From positions 3,472,001-3,536,000 of the forward strand of contig JAUJPP010000005.1 of NCBI GenBank assembly GCA_030562195.1: 64,000 bases of DNA, given 5' to 3'. The number at the start of each line of letters is the position of its first letter. Position 1 is the first letter of the stretch. This document shows, one piece after another, positions 1 through 14,400 of this stretch. This DNA comes from Nipponacmea schrenckii. Taxonomy: Eukaryota; Mollusca; Gastropoda; Lottiidae. The translations under genes and the position numbers were made by a program. The notes below the pieces were generated by a model. That model did no database searches and was not told the origin of the DNA. It saw nothing but the letters and a program-made list of their open reading frames with translations.

Positions 1-224
1 GTCAAATCTTGTGTTAGTGTTCTGTGATAGTGTTACGTGGTGTTATAATACAGTGTACTCTGAGTGATCCGACATATATCGGGACCGTAAAATAATGTCG
101 GATTATCGAGTGTGTCGGATTACTCAGAGTACACTGTATATTAACATGAAGAATGAGTTCAAATATCGTGTTATGTGATGGTGTTAACACTAACAGGGAA
201 CACTAACACAAGATTTGAACTCAC
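1..224. mobile_element. nested inverted-repeat elements (Tc1/mariner-like MITE inside a larger foldback)
   Basis: Inner element 51-136: arms of about 24 bp (cagtgtactctgagtgatcc and its complement ending at 136) with one mismatch, flanked on both sides by TA (49-50, 137-138), as expected for Tc1/mariner-superfamily insertion. Outer arms 1-26 and about 195-224 (caaatcttgtgttagtgtt and its complement) form a second inverted repeat. There is no coding capacity. The window edge may cut the outer arm. Confidence 0.6.
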
Positions 225-463
225 CCATTGTCACCACTCAACAGTAGTGTACCATAATGCTGTGTTCTATTGTCAAGTCAAAAATACTGGAGAGTGCTTC
301 TTTAAGTGATGAAATTCTCCTTTGAAAAGCAATTAGTGTACAAGATTTATTCATTTAGAAGAAATTAATTTGTATCTTTATCAGACTGGGAAATGGCTGG
401 GTAATTGTGAGACAGTTTTATGAATAAATTCCATCGGGCTGTCAGAGAATGTCAGAATTATTC

Positions 464-1050
464 CAGTTTGGATTTGTCAAAGACTGGTCTGATATTCTTG
501 CATGGAATCTCAGACTGTGTACATGTATTTGTGCTATTATGCCAAGCTCAAGATAGTACTTTCAATTGTTCCTTACAATTCCTACTTGGAACTTCTTAAT
601 GATACCAATTTGGATTTGTCAAAGACTAGCCTGATATTCCTGCAGTTTGCTATTCTGCCATGCCAAAGATAGTAATTTTCAATTATTCTGGATTTTTCTT
701 ACTTGGAATTTCATACTTATTCCAATTTAGATTGTCAAAGATTAGCCTGATATTCCTGCTATTATTCCAAGTCCAAGATTTTCAATTCTTATTGTAATAG
801 CTACATGGCACTTCTTTGGATTTGTCAAAGACTAGCCTGATATTCCTGCAGTTTTGCTATTCTGCCATGCCAAAGATAGTACTTTCAATTCTTCTTTGTA
901 ATTTCTATTTGGAATTTCATACTTATTCCATTTTGAATTTGTCAAAGACAAGCCTGATATTATTCCCTGGAATTTCAGACTTTATTCTTGTGGTATTATT
1001 CCAATCCCAAGATTGTAATTTTCATTTTGAAATTCCAAACCAATTTTTGC
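464..1050. repeat. degenerate ~110-140-bp tandem repeat
   Basis: The motif ggatttgtcaaagactagcc followed by tgatattcctg recurs about five times, with diverged spacers containing gccaagatagtactttcaat. Intronic in KCNQ. The ORF in this stretch is repeat sequence, not a gene. Confidence 0.7.
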
Positions 1051-1454
1051 AATTCGACCATGTCATGGATCCGTATTTTTAATGGCTCCAGATAGATCTT
1101 ATAACATACTGGAAGCAGTTTCAGGAAGTATCAAACTAAGAACTTTCTTCCTGCTGATAACATCTCTTAGAAACTAATGAGATTCTTTACGGATCTTTTT
1201 TATGATTTCCTAGAGAACATCCCCATTGGCGGTTCTTTAAAGAGATTACTCAGTTTGTTTTTTACTACCTGTATCACTTTTTAAAATGATTTTATGGCAT
1301 CAGTAATATCTATGATAGAGAATGTTAAAGGTAAACTACCTCTAAGAAATTTCAAAAAATTTAATTTTTAAATTGTTCTACAAAGTGAGTATTTGTTTAT
1401 AAGTGGTGTCAAAATTATGCGACAGAATCCCTCTATAATCCAAAATATCCCCAA

Positions 1455-2140
1455 AACTATTAACCGTAAAACTAAGTAATTAACCATAAAACTATGTAAT
1501 AATCCATAAAACTTTAGTAATAATCCATAAAACTAAATAATAATCCATAAAACAAAGTAATTAACCATAAAACTAAGTAATAATCCATAAAACTAAGTAA
1601 TTATCTATAAAACTAAGTAATAATCTATAAAACTAAGTAATTATCTATAAAACTAAGTAATTATCCATAAAACTAAGTAATAATCTATAAAACTAAGTAA
1701 TTAACCATAAAACTAAGTAATTATCTATAAAACTAAGTTATAATCCATAAAACAAAGTAATTAACCATAAAACTAAGTAATTATCTATAAAACTAAGTTA
1801 TAATCCATAAAACAAAGTAATTAACCATAAAACTAAGTAATTATCTATAAAACTAAGTTATAATCTATAAAACAAAGTAATTAACCATAAAACTAAGTAA
1901 TTATCTATAAAACTAAGTAATTATCCATAAAACTAAGTAATAATCTATAACACTGAGTAATAATCCATAACACTAAGTAATAATCTATAAAACTAAGTAA
2001 TAATCCATAACACTAAGTAATGATCCATAACACTAAGTAATGATCCATTAAACTAAGTAATAATCTATAAAACTAAGTAATAATCCATAAAACTCAGTAA
2101 TGATCCATAACACTAAGTAATGATCCATAAAACTAAGTAA
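1455..2140. repeat. 20-bp AT-rich minisatellite (~34 copies)
   Basis: Unit close to aactaagtaataatccataa, strictly 20-bp periodic, with point variants (ccata/ctata, aact/cact). It ends about 100 bp before the S3-S4 exon of KCNQ. Confidence 0.95.
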
Positions 2141-2244
2141 CAATCAATTCTTAGTAATCCCTTTGTCTGCTGTGTTTTGTACTTCTATTGTATACAAACC
2201 TCGTGTCAGAATTTGAAATTTGAAAATTCATCGTTCTCTTTCAG

Positions 2245-2420
2245 ATTTTATATTAGTTGCGGCTAGCATTACAACTTTAGCTATTGGCGGTACACAGGAT
2301 ATGTTTGCCACTTCCTCTCTGCGAGGTCTACGCTTCTTCCAGATTTTACGGATGGTGCGTATGGATAGAAGAGGTGGAACCTGGAAACTTCTAGGTTCTG
2401 TTGTCTGGGCCCATAGACAG
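2245..2420 (+). CDS. KCNQ: KCNQ exon: S3 and S4 voltage sensor
   Basis: Acceptor ttctctttcag ends at 2244. The exon enters with two bases completing an Asp codon and encodes [15 protein letters not shown] (S3), then the voltage sensor with Arg at S4 spacing ([18 protein letters not shown]). It ends in phase 0 at CAG before donor gttcgt, a weak match to the donor consensus. Confidence 0.93.
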
Positions 2421-5400
2421 GTTCGTATGTTATGTCATTTTTGAAATGAAATGAGAGGATGGAGTTTTACAGTATAAAGCCCAACTCTTATGGGCTAATA
2501 AAGACGAGCAACGCGATGCAGGTTGCACTGATGAAAATTTTGCCAGGACAGCAACATAAGCCTATTTTTTTTAGATTGCAAACTGTTGAGGGATCTTTAA
2601 CATGCACAGCCTGTAACCCACGAGGCCAGCTTTTGCCCCTCCCAAATGACTAGACGCTGATCTGCATCACTGACAAGGTGAAACTGGGTTGAAATATCCA
2701 AAGGCTTGACCTGTTCCAGGAACCCTGGACCCTCAGGCTAGCAAGCAAAGATGGTAGAAAGGATCCTCATTATTGCAGCTGATCCAGCTGTAAATGGATA
2801 CAGATAATCTGAGAAAAACAAATGACAAAAGTTTTGTTAAGGACCAGCTGGTAGACAGGATCTTCACAATTCCAGTTGACCCAGCTGTAAATGGGTATGG
2901 ATAATCTGTTAAAGATCAGCTGGTAGACAGGATCCTCATAATTCCAGCTTGACCCAGCTGTTAATGGGTAGGGATAATCTGTTAAGGATCAGCTGGTAGA
3001 CAGGATCATTGAGAACATCAGGCATTTTTCTTGTTATCAAGGCGTTTGTATCTGAAGATGGAAACCACTTCAGCAAAGTGGTCTCAGGTGTTTGGTAAGC
3101 TATAGAATGACGACTTTTTTGACAGAAATTTGATAAGACAGCTGTAGGAAAAGACTGTAAAACTTCCTAGTAGAGATTTTGAAAAACACATTTATAAGCT
3201 CTTCAGAAAGAATTTTATTATTCTTGAAAAATATTTTTTAGATTTTTTTTATCTTGAAGAATTTTTTTTGTCATCTCAGATGGATTTTTATTTAGTTTTT
3301 ATATAATGCTCATGTGATAGAAATTGAAATTTTTCTGGCGCCAATATTTTCAGGCAGCGTGTTTGGAACAGAAATGTCATGAATTGCTCCTGTAGGAGAA
3401 TTGCAGGAAAATATAAGGCACCGTCTTCAGAAAGGAAGATTCCAATTCATGTTTTCTATATCAGAGAGATCAAATAAAAAATCTGAAATTTTTTGTGCCA
3501 AATTTCCGGGCATTGTTTCTTTAGGGGAATTGCATGAAAATATATGGCACCGTCTTCAAGAGAATCAGAAATGAATATTCCAATTGATGTTGTCTTTTGT
3601 AAGAGAAATGATATATAAATCTGAAATTTTTGGCGCCAAAATTTTCAGGCATTGTTTCTTTAAGAGAACTGCATGAAAATATATGAGGCACCGAGTGCAT
3701 GCAAGTCTGTGGGGGAATGAAAACTGATAAACACATGCTTCTGTCTATCTGAATCTCACTTTTGTTAATTTGATTTCCTCCCAAGTTTTAGTCTGTCAAA
3801 GAGATTTAGTAGAAAAACTTGTATTTGTTGCAACTCTCTTGAAGTATTTAAAGGGATACATTCATCTATTTGTTTGATTTTCAAATTAAATTTAAAGGTA
3901 CATAGTTGACTTACAAATTGTTTTTAAAATGAAATAAGAATGTGTATTAAGCTGTATTAGCTATGTGGACTCTCTAAAACGGCCTTTTCAAAATGAAATA
4001 TGATTAAAAGATGCAGTATTAGCTTTGTGGACTCTCTAAAACGGCCTTTTCAAAATGAAATATGATTAAAAAATGCAGTATTAGCTATGTAGACTCTCTA
4101 AAACGGCCTTTTCAAAATGAAATATAATACCAAATAAGCTGTATTAGCTGTGTAGATTCTTTAAAATTTGCTCTTAAACAAAGGTAGGCTTGATCCCAAA
4201 GTTAATGAAATCTTTTCCTTTAAGTCTTCATTATTTAAACTGTTTGAATGTGAGAAATTTCAATCCATTTAAATGAGAGTTATTCCCCTTTATTTTCAGG
4301 AATTAATAACAACACTGTATATTGGTCTCTTGGGCCTAATCTTCTCGTCCTTCTTAGTGTACCTGGTGGAGAAGGATGCCTTGGGGCAGGCGATCGGGAA
4401 AGATGGAGGTCCAATCAAACGATTTTCCAGTTTTGCAGATGCTCTTTGGTGGGGAGTGGTAAGTGTCTTATTAATCTAGTCTAAGAAACTCTTGACCCCA
4501 TGACCAGTGCTTCTGAGGACAGCCAATGTCAACATTTAACCCTTTTTAGAAATCCTATATGTAAACTCTTAATTTTTTGAATGTTGTCACCTCTGAACGT
4601 GATTTTAATAAAGAGGTTGTCGGATTAAGAATAAGTGAAGTAGCCAATGGAAAAAAATGAAAGATATCTAGAGCTGGTTTTGAATCAAGTTAACTTGAGT
4701 TAAGGTTAAATAAGCACCCAACTAAATAATGTTGACAAATATAGAATTAGTGAACTCACTCATAGAAAAAAAAAGAAACGAAATCTGAAGATTAAGTCGA
4801 ACGTAATCTAAATGAAAATATTGTTAGATTTAGAATAAGTGAAGTGACTCACAGAAAAATAAAGAACCGAGAGCTGTATTTGAAATATTTATCAATATTC
4901 ATGGAACATGTTAAAGACTATCAGGAATCTGTGAAATGGTAATCTTTGGAATCCTCGCAGGATTTAACTCTCGTTAAGGGTGTACAGATCAATTACCAGC
5001 GCCATCAAGATCACTGGCATCGCATGCTTATCTGCATTTGAAAAGTTCAAGTTGCAGCGCCTGATTCCAATGAAATGGAATTTTCAATCTGCTCCTAATG
5101 GCCTTATGAAAGTTAGCAATGTCTTGCAGTGTGCAATATGGGAAATTTGACTTACCCTACTCTATGTACGATTTCCAACTGTCGAGGGATCTTTAACTGT
5201 ACCATACAGTGCCTTAGTTTATTGTCCCATCTGAACAGCTAGATATTCGTTGACCTACATCACTGCTTGTATTTTTTCTAAGTGCAAGCTTGTCGATTGG
5301 TTAATTTGAAAACTGACAAAATCAAATACTGACAAGTATCAAAGCAGGTTTTGACTACTAAAGTGAAACACGGCAGAATGTCCTGTATCAAGGAAATCAA

Positions 5401-8400
5401 ACATAATGTTTCTATTAGCAGCAATAATTATGGAATCATTATAAGTAAAGTCATTATATCTTTAAGTAAATGGAACCTTCCTGCGAGTACACAATTCCTG
5501 GAAGTCTGTCACAACAGTCCGGTATCAATTCTGACAGTGACATTGATGCAGCATGTCCAAGGTCTATTTATCTTGTTTGTCATTTCCGATGTCTTGATTG
5601 ACCCTGATCCCTTATTAATCCTCTCACATCCTGTTGTCAATGGAGATCAAAATAATAATGATAGAATATCCACTGCATTCATGTTAGCTGAAGGTCATAT
5701 ACAGCTTATTAAAGAGATGAATTTGTTTTACCAGCTGATAAAATTTTAATCTATGTAATTGGCCAATTTGTTTGAAAATTTGTTTGAAAATTTGTTTTAT
5801 CAGCTGATAGAATTTTAAGGTAGAAAACTTATTTTACCAGCTGATAAATATGAATTTGTTTAAAATTTGTTTTACCAGCTGATAGATATAAATTTGTTTA
5901 ATATTTGTTTTTATCAGCTGCTATTCAAGACTGTCCCTTTAAGCTTCTGGATGGTTCAGTCCAGACATCATAATATTGATAAACATCAGTCCATATGATA
6001 AACATGACAGCCAGGCTATTCCCAAGGGTTTCAACTGTCCTTTGATAATTCCTGCAGGTCGGTGCCACTTAGTTCTGATTCTCTGGAATTTAATTGAAGT
6101 CAAATACAGGTTCATGGCCATTCTGTTTGTCAATCTCAACTTTATGGAATTTTCACGGAATAATTTCATTTGGATTAATGTCAGAAATTTTGCTCTGTAA
6201 AAGGTATATGATCAACAAAACAAATTCTTATGGACACAATTACTTACTTTATTTCAGCGACGTTTCAACCAACGTTCTCTGGTCTTTATCAAGCAATGAA
6301 TGAATGAAGGTATATGAGTCTGAATGAATTTGACCCTTGATAGCAACATTCAATAGTGTACTTCCTTCATTTCATTACTAATAAATGGTAGTGAATGGAA
6401 TTCTCCTTATTGCACACTGCATTCTAGAGTCTGTCTTCCACACATTAATGGCATTGAAATACAGTATGCAATTAGATACTAGTTGAAGAGTAGTCTTGGC
6501 ATCCCTAAAAAAAGCATTTAAAAATTTCTGATTGTTGAAAAATAAATCACCAATGCTGGTAGGATGTAAGACTCCAATTTTATTGAAATTAAAAGTCACT
6601 ATTTGATGAATCTGACTTTAATACAGTTGGTTCTCTCATCTATAATAATTCATTGGACTGGTGAATTATCGGTTTCTGAATCTTGATTCTCTCTAGAGAT
6701 CATTGATAACATTCATCTCTTGGCTTAAAAGTTTATTTTATTAAAGCTACCATACCTTGATCACTGATAAAAGTTTATTTTATTAAAGCTACCATGCCTT
6801 GATCATTGATATTTTAAGTCAGAATTATCCAGTTGCAATTATAAGCTTGAATCGTGATTCTGTTGAAAACAACAATGATGGCAATTGAGTCAAAATTATC
6901 CAGGCTTAAAAATTGCCATAAATATTTAAGGTGAAAAATAAAAACAAAAGCAAGTCAGAATTATCCAGAGGCATTGATTATTTCGTTTCTGAAAAAAACA
7001 GTGACGCAAATGTGGCAAGATCATCCAGCCTCTAGGATGCCACTAATATTTGAAGTGGAATTGAAAAAAAAAATCAAGTCAGAATTATCCATAGGCATTG
7101 ATTTAACAGAAAAAGAAATAGCAACAATGTAGTCAGAATTATCCAGGCTTTTAAATAAAAGCCAAAAATATATCAAGTTTAAATAAAAACAAGTCAAAGT
7201 TATCCAGGCTTTTTAATAAAGCCAAAAATATTTGAAGTGAAAATAAAAACAAAAACAATTTCAAATTATCCAAAGAAATCAATTTAAAAAAAAAAAGGTA
7301 ATGGCAACAATGTAGTCAGAATTATCCAGGCTTTAAAATAAAAGCCAATAATATTTAAAGTAAGTTTCGTGGCTGTAAAATAGACAAATATTGATGTGAA
7401 ATGAGAAGCCAAGGGAAAATGAAATGGAATTAAGATAAATCTCAAAGTCAATAATAAAATATCTCGGAAATTCGTCGATGACGTCACGCACTGACACCTC
7501 GGCCGTCATTCATTTCACCGGAACATGTCCAATATCAATACCAACGTTGACCTTTCTGATTAAATGGTAACTCATATCTTCTATATTTCTGGAACCAAGT
7601 TCCTGTAGATTTTAAAGTCACGCCGTGCCTTAGAATATTTCTTTTTTTTTTTTTTAGAGAGAAAAAATTAAAAATGTTATTAATTTTTTTTTAAAGAAAT
7701 TTTTTTGAAAATTATTATATGTTCTGTTTTGCAGTTTGTGCTTGGTAAAATTTCCCGCATTGCAATCTGCGAATGAGACCTCACAGGACATACATATGAG
7801 TGTATGGGTCTGATTCCACTGAATTCTTTCACTTTGACTTTAAAAACAAAAGAAATAATAGGCAAATGAAGCCGTCATGGCAAAATTTCCTGACAAAATT
7901 CCCCCTATTGAACACTGCAAATACAAATCAGACATCAGAAGACATTAATGACTTTGTGATCCATACATATTCTATCTGTCTGCTCCAACTTCAATATGGT
8001 CGTAGCCTGATCGGCTAATAGCATCATACTTAATAGGATACCAACAGTTATTGATGAACAAGCCAGGTTTTAATGAAATGTAGCATAATCCATCCTGGAA
8101 AATTGTAATAAATGGAATTGATTTAAAGGTGGGGTCCCATAGAAATTTGTCATATCATGAATGGTTAAAAATTGGGATTGATATAAAAGAGGGGTCCCAT
8201 AGAAATTGGTAACATGTTTACTGATTAAAAATGGGATTGATTTAAAGGTGGAGTCCCATAGAAATTGGTAACATGTTTACTGGTTAAAAATGGGATTGAT
8301 ATAAAGGGGGGTCCCATAGAAATTGGTAACATGTTTACTGATTAAAAATGGGATTGATTTAAAGGTGGAGTCCCATAGAAATTGGTAACATGTTTACTGG

Positions 8401-11400
8401 TTAAAAATGGGATTGATATAAAGGTGGAGTCCCACGGAAATTGGTAAAATGTTGACTGGTTAAAAATGGGATTGATTTAAAGGTGGGGAGTTAAATAGAA
8501 ATTGGTAACATGATGGGTAGTGCTTTAAATGTGAATTGACAATTTTATTGGTGATTTAAAACAGAGTAGCCTGATATTATTGTCCTGACACAATGCATGG
8601 CATTGACAAATAATTCATTCATTCCCTAAAATTTTGGACGGCATTGAAATCTGTATCTCCCCTTTGCTATTTACCTTGCAGGTTATTAAAAATTGTCAGT
8701 TGTCCTCTGTTCTATGTGGTATCCCCCCTTTAAAAGCATCATTGCTAATTACTGTGCAGGTGACAGACCCAGTAAAGTCTACAGCTTTATGTGGAATGAG
8801 TGAAGGCTTTAAGCCTAATGGACTAAGAGATTATAGCTCGAGTAATGAACTAGCTTAATGGAGCTTGTCTTTCTGCAGGGGAGGTAGAATCAACAGCCTC
8901 TCATCGTTACAATTGATGTTTCCAAAGTACACAAATACACAAACGAAGAATTAACTTCATGCTATTAAAAACCTGCTGTTTTATTCTTTGAAGTTAGTTA
9001 AGTCTTTTATTCCGTGATGGCGCCAGTCAAGGGACAGGGGACAGGGGAAGAGGGGGAGAATAATGGTTTGCATCCCCAATTATACTGCCCTTTTATTTTA
9101 AACCCTGGCAAAGGTCAAATTTTCCCCTGTCAGTAATGCAGGTCGGATGGACTGGCATAGAAAAGGCGTCTATTCTTTCGGATGACCCTGTGTGCTACAG
9201 GCTGTGCACGTTATCGAAGAAGAAGGCTTATTCTTGGTCCCAACAAAATTTCCCTCATTGCACATTTCTAGAGACTGTGATATATAGAAAAGACGTGTGT
9301 AGAAATAGAAATTAAAATTCCAAGTTTGAGGTTTTTTTGCAAGAGAGTTTCGTATATTTCTAAAGACTATTTACATATATTGAAAACCAGAAGAAGGCAA
9401 ACGTGTCCCTTTTAAACTATTATCTAAACTTGAGAACATATCAAATGCATGTCCCTTGAAATCTTCTATCTAAACTTGAGAACATATCAAATACATGTCC
9501 CTTGAAATCCATTATCTAAACTTGAGAACATATCAAATACATGTCCCTTGAAATCTTCTATCTAAACTTGAGAACATATCAAATACATGTCCCTTTTAAA
9601 CTATTATCTAAACTTGAGAACATATCAAATCATGTCCCTTGAAATCTTCTTCTAAACTTGAGAACATAATCAAATACATGTCCCTTGAAATCCATTATCT
9701 AAACTTGAGAACATATCAAATACATGTCCCTTGAAATCAATTATCTAAACTTGAGAACATATCAAATACATGTCCCTTGAAATACAATTATCTAAACTTG
9801 AGAACATATCAAATACATGTCCCTTGAAATCATTATCTAAACTTGAGAACATATCAAATACATGTCCCTTGAAATCAATTATCTAAACTTGAGAACATAT
9901 CAAATACATGTCCCTTGAAATCCATTATCTAAATTTGAGAACATATCAAATACATGTCCCTTGAAATCAATTATCTAAACTTGAGAACATATCAAATACA
10001 TGTCCCTTGAAATCCATTATCTAAAATTTGAGAACATATCAAATACATGTCCCTTGAAATCCATTATCTAAAATTTGAGAACATATCAAATACATGTCTA
10101 TTGAAATCCATTATCTAAAATTTGAGAACATATCAAATGCATGTAGATCCACACGTCCAACCACTTTAAAATTCCAATTAAAAAGAAAAGTAAGAATAGG
10201 TTTTTAAAAATTTGTATAATGACACTAACAAATGGCAGAACTGAAATCAATTAATTCTTTTGGACATGATTCCTGCGAAACTAGGAATGAAAAACACATT
10301 TGATTAAATGATGGTTCCATTCAAACGTTAAAAGTCTTGTAATGTTGCAGAGTTTCAGGAACGATTCCAAACTTTTAAAAAAGTCAATTGCAAATGAAAT
10401 TGGTGTTTTATATCTGCATGCTGTGAATATTTTTTTGAGAACATGGTGTTTTAAATGGATTATATTTTTGATATTTGAGAACAAGAATATATTTCTCAAA
10501 TTTGAGAACATAGATTATATATTTGATATTTGAGAACATTGTTTATATTTCTAAAATTTGAGAGCATATATGAAAAATGTTTTAGTCATCGCAAATAAAA
10601 TTTGGAGAACATAAATGATATGTGAGAACAAATAAAAAAGTCTTAATGTCTTCAAAACTGTAGTCCATTTTTAAATTATTTCAAATCATATTTTGAGAAC
10701 ATAATCAAAGCAAATCCTTTTTCCTTATAATTGAGAACATTGACTTATTCAAACCCGAATCAAACTGAATAAGGTTATATTTCTGGGAACATAATTTTCC
10801 AAACTCAATTAATATTATTGATAGTGAAGAACACAATTAAAAAAATTCCTAATACAGTGTTGCAGAATTGCAGGAATAATTACAATGTATCAGCGCCAGA
10901 GATAGCGTGCCGGCAGATATAGAAGGAAGCAGAATACATCACTGATGACAACCCAATGGTCTAATCTACATCCCTAATGTAACAATGTTATCGAACCATC
11001 TCGTGTTTTTTCAACTCATTAGATTCCTCTTTATTTAGTAATAAGCTATAAATGATATCTAGTTTAAAGATGGGTTTCCCCCAGAAATAAAGTTATTATC
11101 AGCTCAGACGATGGCAGAAGAAACACAAATTTTTTATGATTAGACATGAGCTTTAAACAAAATCTAGTTTAAAGATGGGTTCCACCCATTATTTATGACT
11201 TTTAATGAGCTTTTAACAATATTTAGTTTAAAGTTGGGTTTCCCCCAGAAGATAGCTATTAAAGTCACAGAAGCACTGGCAGTGGTAATAGACAAGCATA
11301 TGACAAACTTAAACTATTGTTTATTTTCCTTTATTCAGTAATGAGCCTTCAATGATATCTAGTTTAAAGTTGGGTTTCTCAAAAAAAAAGAGTTTATTAG

Positions 11401-14400
11401 GATAAGTATTAACTTTGATAATAAAGATGTATTCCCCTTTCTACTTTCAGGTGACCCTTTGTACTGTAGGGTATGGTGATATTGTACCTACAACTTGGGC
11501 AGGGAAACTTATCGCCTCTTTTTCAGCTATTTTAGGCATTTCATTCTTTGCTCTTCCAGCAGTAAGTCAAATCTAGTCATTCTTTTATTTCAAAGGGAAA
11601 CAACTCTGATAGTCAAGCCTTAAAGTTGCAAAAAACATATAATAAGAAACATTTTTGTCCTATCAAGAGATGTATCCATGGAAACAGAATTGTCGTACAA
11701 AATTCAAACTTTGAGTGTTTTAGAATTGTCGTACAAAATTCAAACTTTGAGATTGGTGTGTTTTTTTTGGGTTATCCACTAAAATCTTTTAAAAAAGCAA
11801 GGCACCTAAATTAGAGGGAAAAGAAAAAAATTATCAGTTATCCATTCTTGTTTAATTTTTAGGGTATCCTTGGCTCAGGGTTTGCTTTAAAAGTACAACA
11901 ACAACAGCGTCAAAAACATCTGAACAGACGGCGAATTCCAGCTGCCATGTTGATTCAGAGTCTATGGCGTTGCTATGCTGCTGATGAACATTCCATGTCA
12001 GTTGCTACGTGGAAGATTCATTTAGTTCCTTTACCTAGTCCATCAGCGTAAGTAGAATTGTGGATAATTATGTATAATTCCTGTTGACCCAGCTGTAAAT
12101 AGGTAGACAAAAAGTAAGTAAGATCAATCCCAAGAGGTTTTGCCAAGAACCAGCTGGAAGAAAGGATCACCCTCAACTTAATTTGTTTTCTTTCTTTGAT
12201 AGGGAGCGAGAAAGACCCTGGAAAAATCAACAGTCGTTTGTCAGCCGATTTTCCACTAGGCGGCGAGACCGGTCATCTAATAATAACTCGTTTACCAATC
12301 GTGACCACTCCACGACAAACATCCATTCGCCCATGATTCCACGGCAAAACAGTGGCAGACGTGTAACAACTTCCTCTATGGGGGGACCTGACGAAGAGGT
12401 CCCTGATGCCTTGCAAAGGTGAGATTTTTTTTTTTGATGTATCATGAGTCAACAGTTGTCATCAGAGAGAATAAATTCAAAAAGAGTCTGATGTATTCAA
12501 GTCTATTTTCGCCTTGGTGTCGTCTGGGTTATCAAGATGTCAAAATTACTCTTAAGTCAAATAGGCTAGTTGTCAAGAACAAACCTCAAAAGAGTCTAAT
12601 TAGTCAAGTCTAGTTGACAATGATGAGAATTATATAGTCTTTGTTATCAAGACGCTGAAGAAGCTGTTTAGATGATATTAAATTGCGTCAACTTGAATTT
12701 GTTTTAAATTTTTTTGTCTTCTCAAAATGGCGCTTGCTTGTTTGCTCTAATTGCGCTCTGCGGCTATTAATAAATATTTATCAATTTCCTTCTAAAAGCC
12801 GAACTAGGACTCGGAGGTCATTATGCTTGTTTTCATTCGCTTTTATTCGCTTTTTTCATATTTCAAAATTATGGCTCAATGGGGCATGCGTGTATATTAT
12901 TTAAGCATGTCTTTTTCATGATTAATTTTGTTTTTAAAATGAAATTGAATTTAGTTTTACTAACATGAAATTTTCCTCCATAACTTTTAACCTATAACTT
13001 GGCAGTTTCCCATTTTTGGAGGCATCCATCTTTGATGTTTTTAAAAAAGGCATGTGAAACCTTGACAACTTTAAACAGTGTACACAATCTTTTCCGTGAC
13101 GTTGTAAATGAAATTTCCCCTTGTCATCAATGTCAAGCTATTACAAATGTCATACTTATACCTTGACTGCAATAGCCACCTTTTTGTATCAAGGAATGCT
13201 TTGATTGGATTGTATGCCAGGAATTACAGCCAATTATAGCTCTTGACTGATAGCCTTTGGCTTTGTGTTCACAGATTTTCTGTTCAGAACTCTGATTGGC
13301 TGTAATTGCAAACAAACAATCCAATCAAATGGCTTATTTAACACAATGATACAAGAAAAGTAGCTAATGCAGTCAAGGTATAAGATGAAGTTCAGAATAG
13401 TGAAGATGATACAAGAAAGGTGGCTATTTCAGTCAAGGTATAAATACAAAGTGTGTAATAGCTTGACAGTGTAACGATGCCGATTTGTGAAAATGTACAC
13501 CCCCTCCCCCCACCTTTTGCTCATAATGCTTGCCGAGACCCCCAACTCCCCTATTGATGCACCTCCGTTTTTCAACAACTTCTGGCCCTACTAATATCTT
13601 TGTTGTCCTTTTTTTTTATTTTTGACCCCTTGCTAACCTTAACCTGCTTGTTCATGTACAGTCTTGTCAACCGCACATGGTAAGTCTACAAATAAATATA
13701 TCCTGAATGTTGTCATGTTCTCTGTGCTCTTTTTGTTAGTCACCCATTGTGCCCTGTGCTCTTGTGGTAAGTGACCCATGTTCCCTGTGCTCTTGTGGTA
13801 AGTGACCCATGTTCCCTGTGCTCTTGTGGTAAGTGACCCCATTGTTCCCTGTGCTCTGTTGGTTAGTGCCTCGATTATCGTCAGTTTCCGACTTATGTTC
13901 CCTGTGCTCCCTATGTTCCCATTTGGTTTGTGAACCATGGTCCATGTTCTTTTGTTTAGGATTGTACCATTGCTAACCAACTAAGCATTTCACTCCTTGA
14001 ATGAGCACTCCACAACTGAGCACTCTTTGTAAATCCACTAGGTATTGGTATGTGTCAGCAGTACTCACTCGTCCATAGCACCAGTTTCTGTGTACTTCCA
14101 TGATCTGACAAGATTTTGTTCTAAATCGTGTTCTAGTTATTTTAAACCTTGTTTGTCATGCAAGCTAATGAGAACTTTAGAATGAACATACTATACAGTT
14201 AATCTTTAAAATTGAACATCACTGACTTTTACTCACATTTTTGAAATTTAAAAGTGAGCATTTGATTGGCTAAATATTGAATGACCTAGAACATAAGATG
14301 TATAACAATTTTGTCAGATCATGAAGTCACTCACAGCAAAAATATGAATTGAATTTTATTTTTAACAGCTTCATGTCAGCTAATTTCATCATTTATTAAA

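Noticed and set aside
5351..5749. 132-aa plus-strand ORF
   Set aside because: Lies in a KCNQ intron next to SINE-like sequence. No recognisable motif and no splice-site support.
13639..13980. 113-aa minus-strand ORF rich in EHREHG-like repeats
   Set aside because: Derived from the 30-bp tandem repeat.
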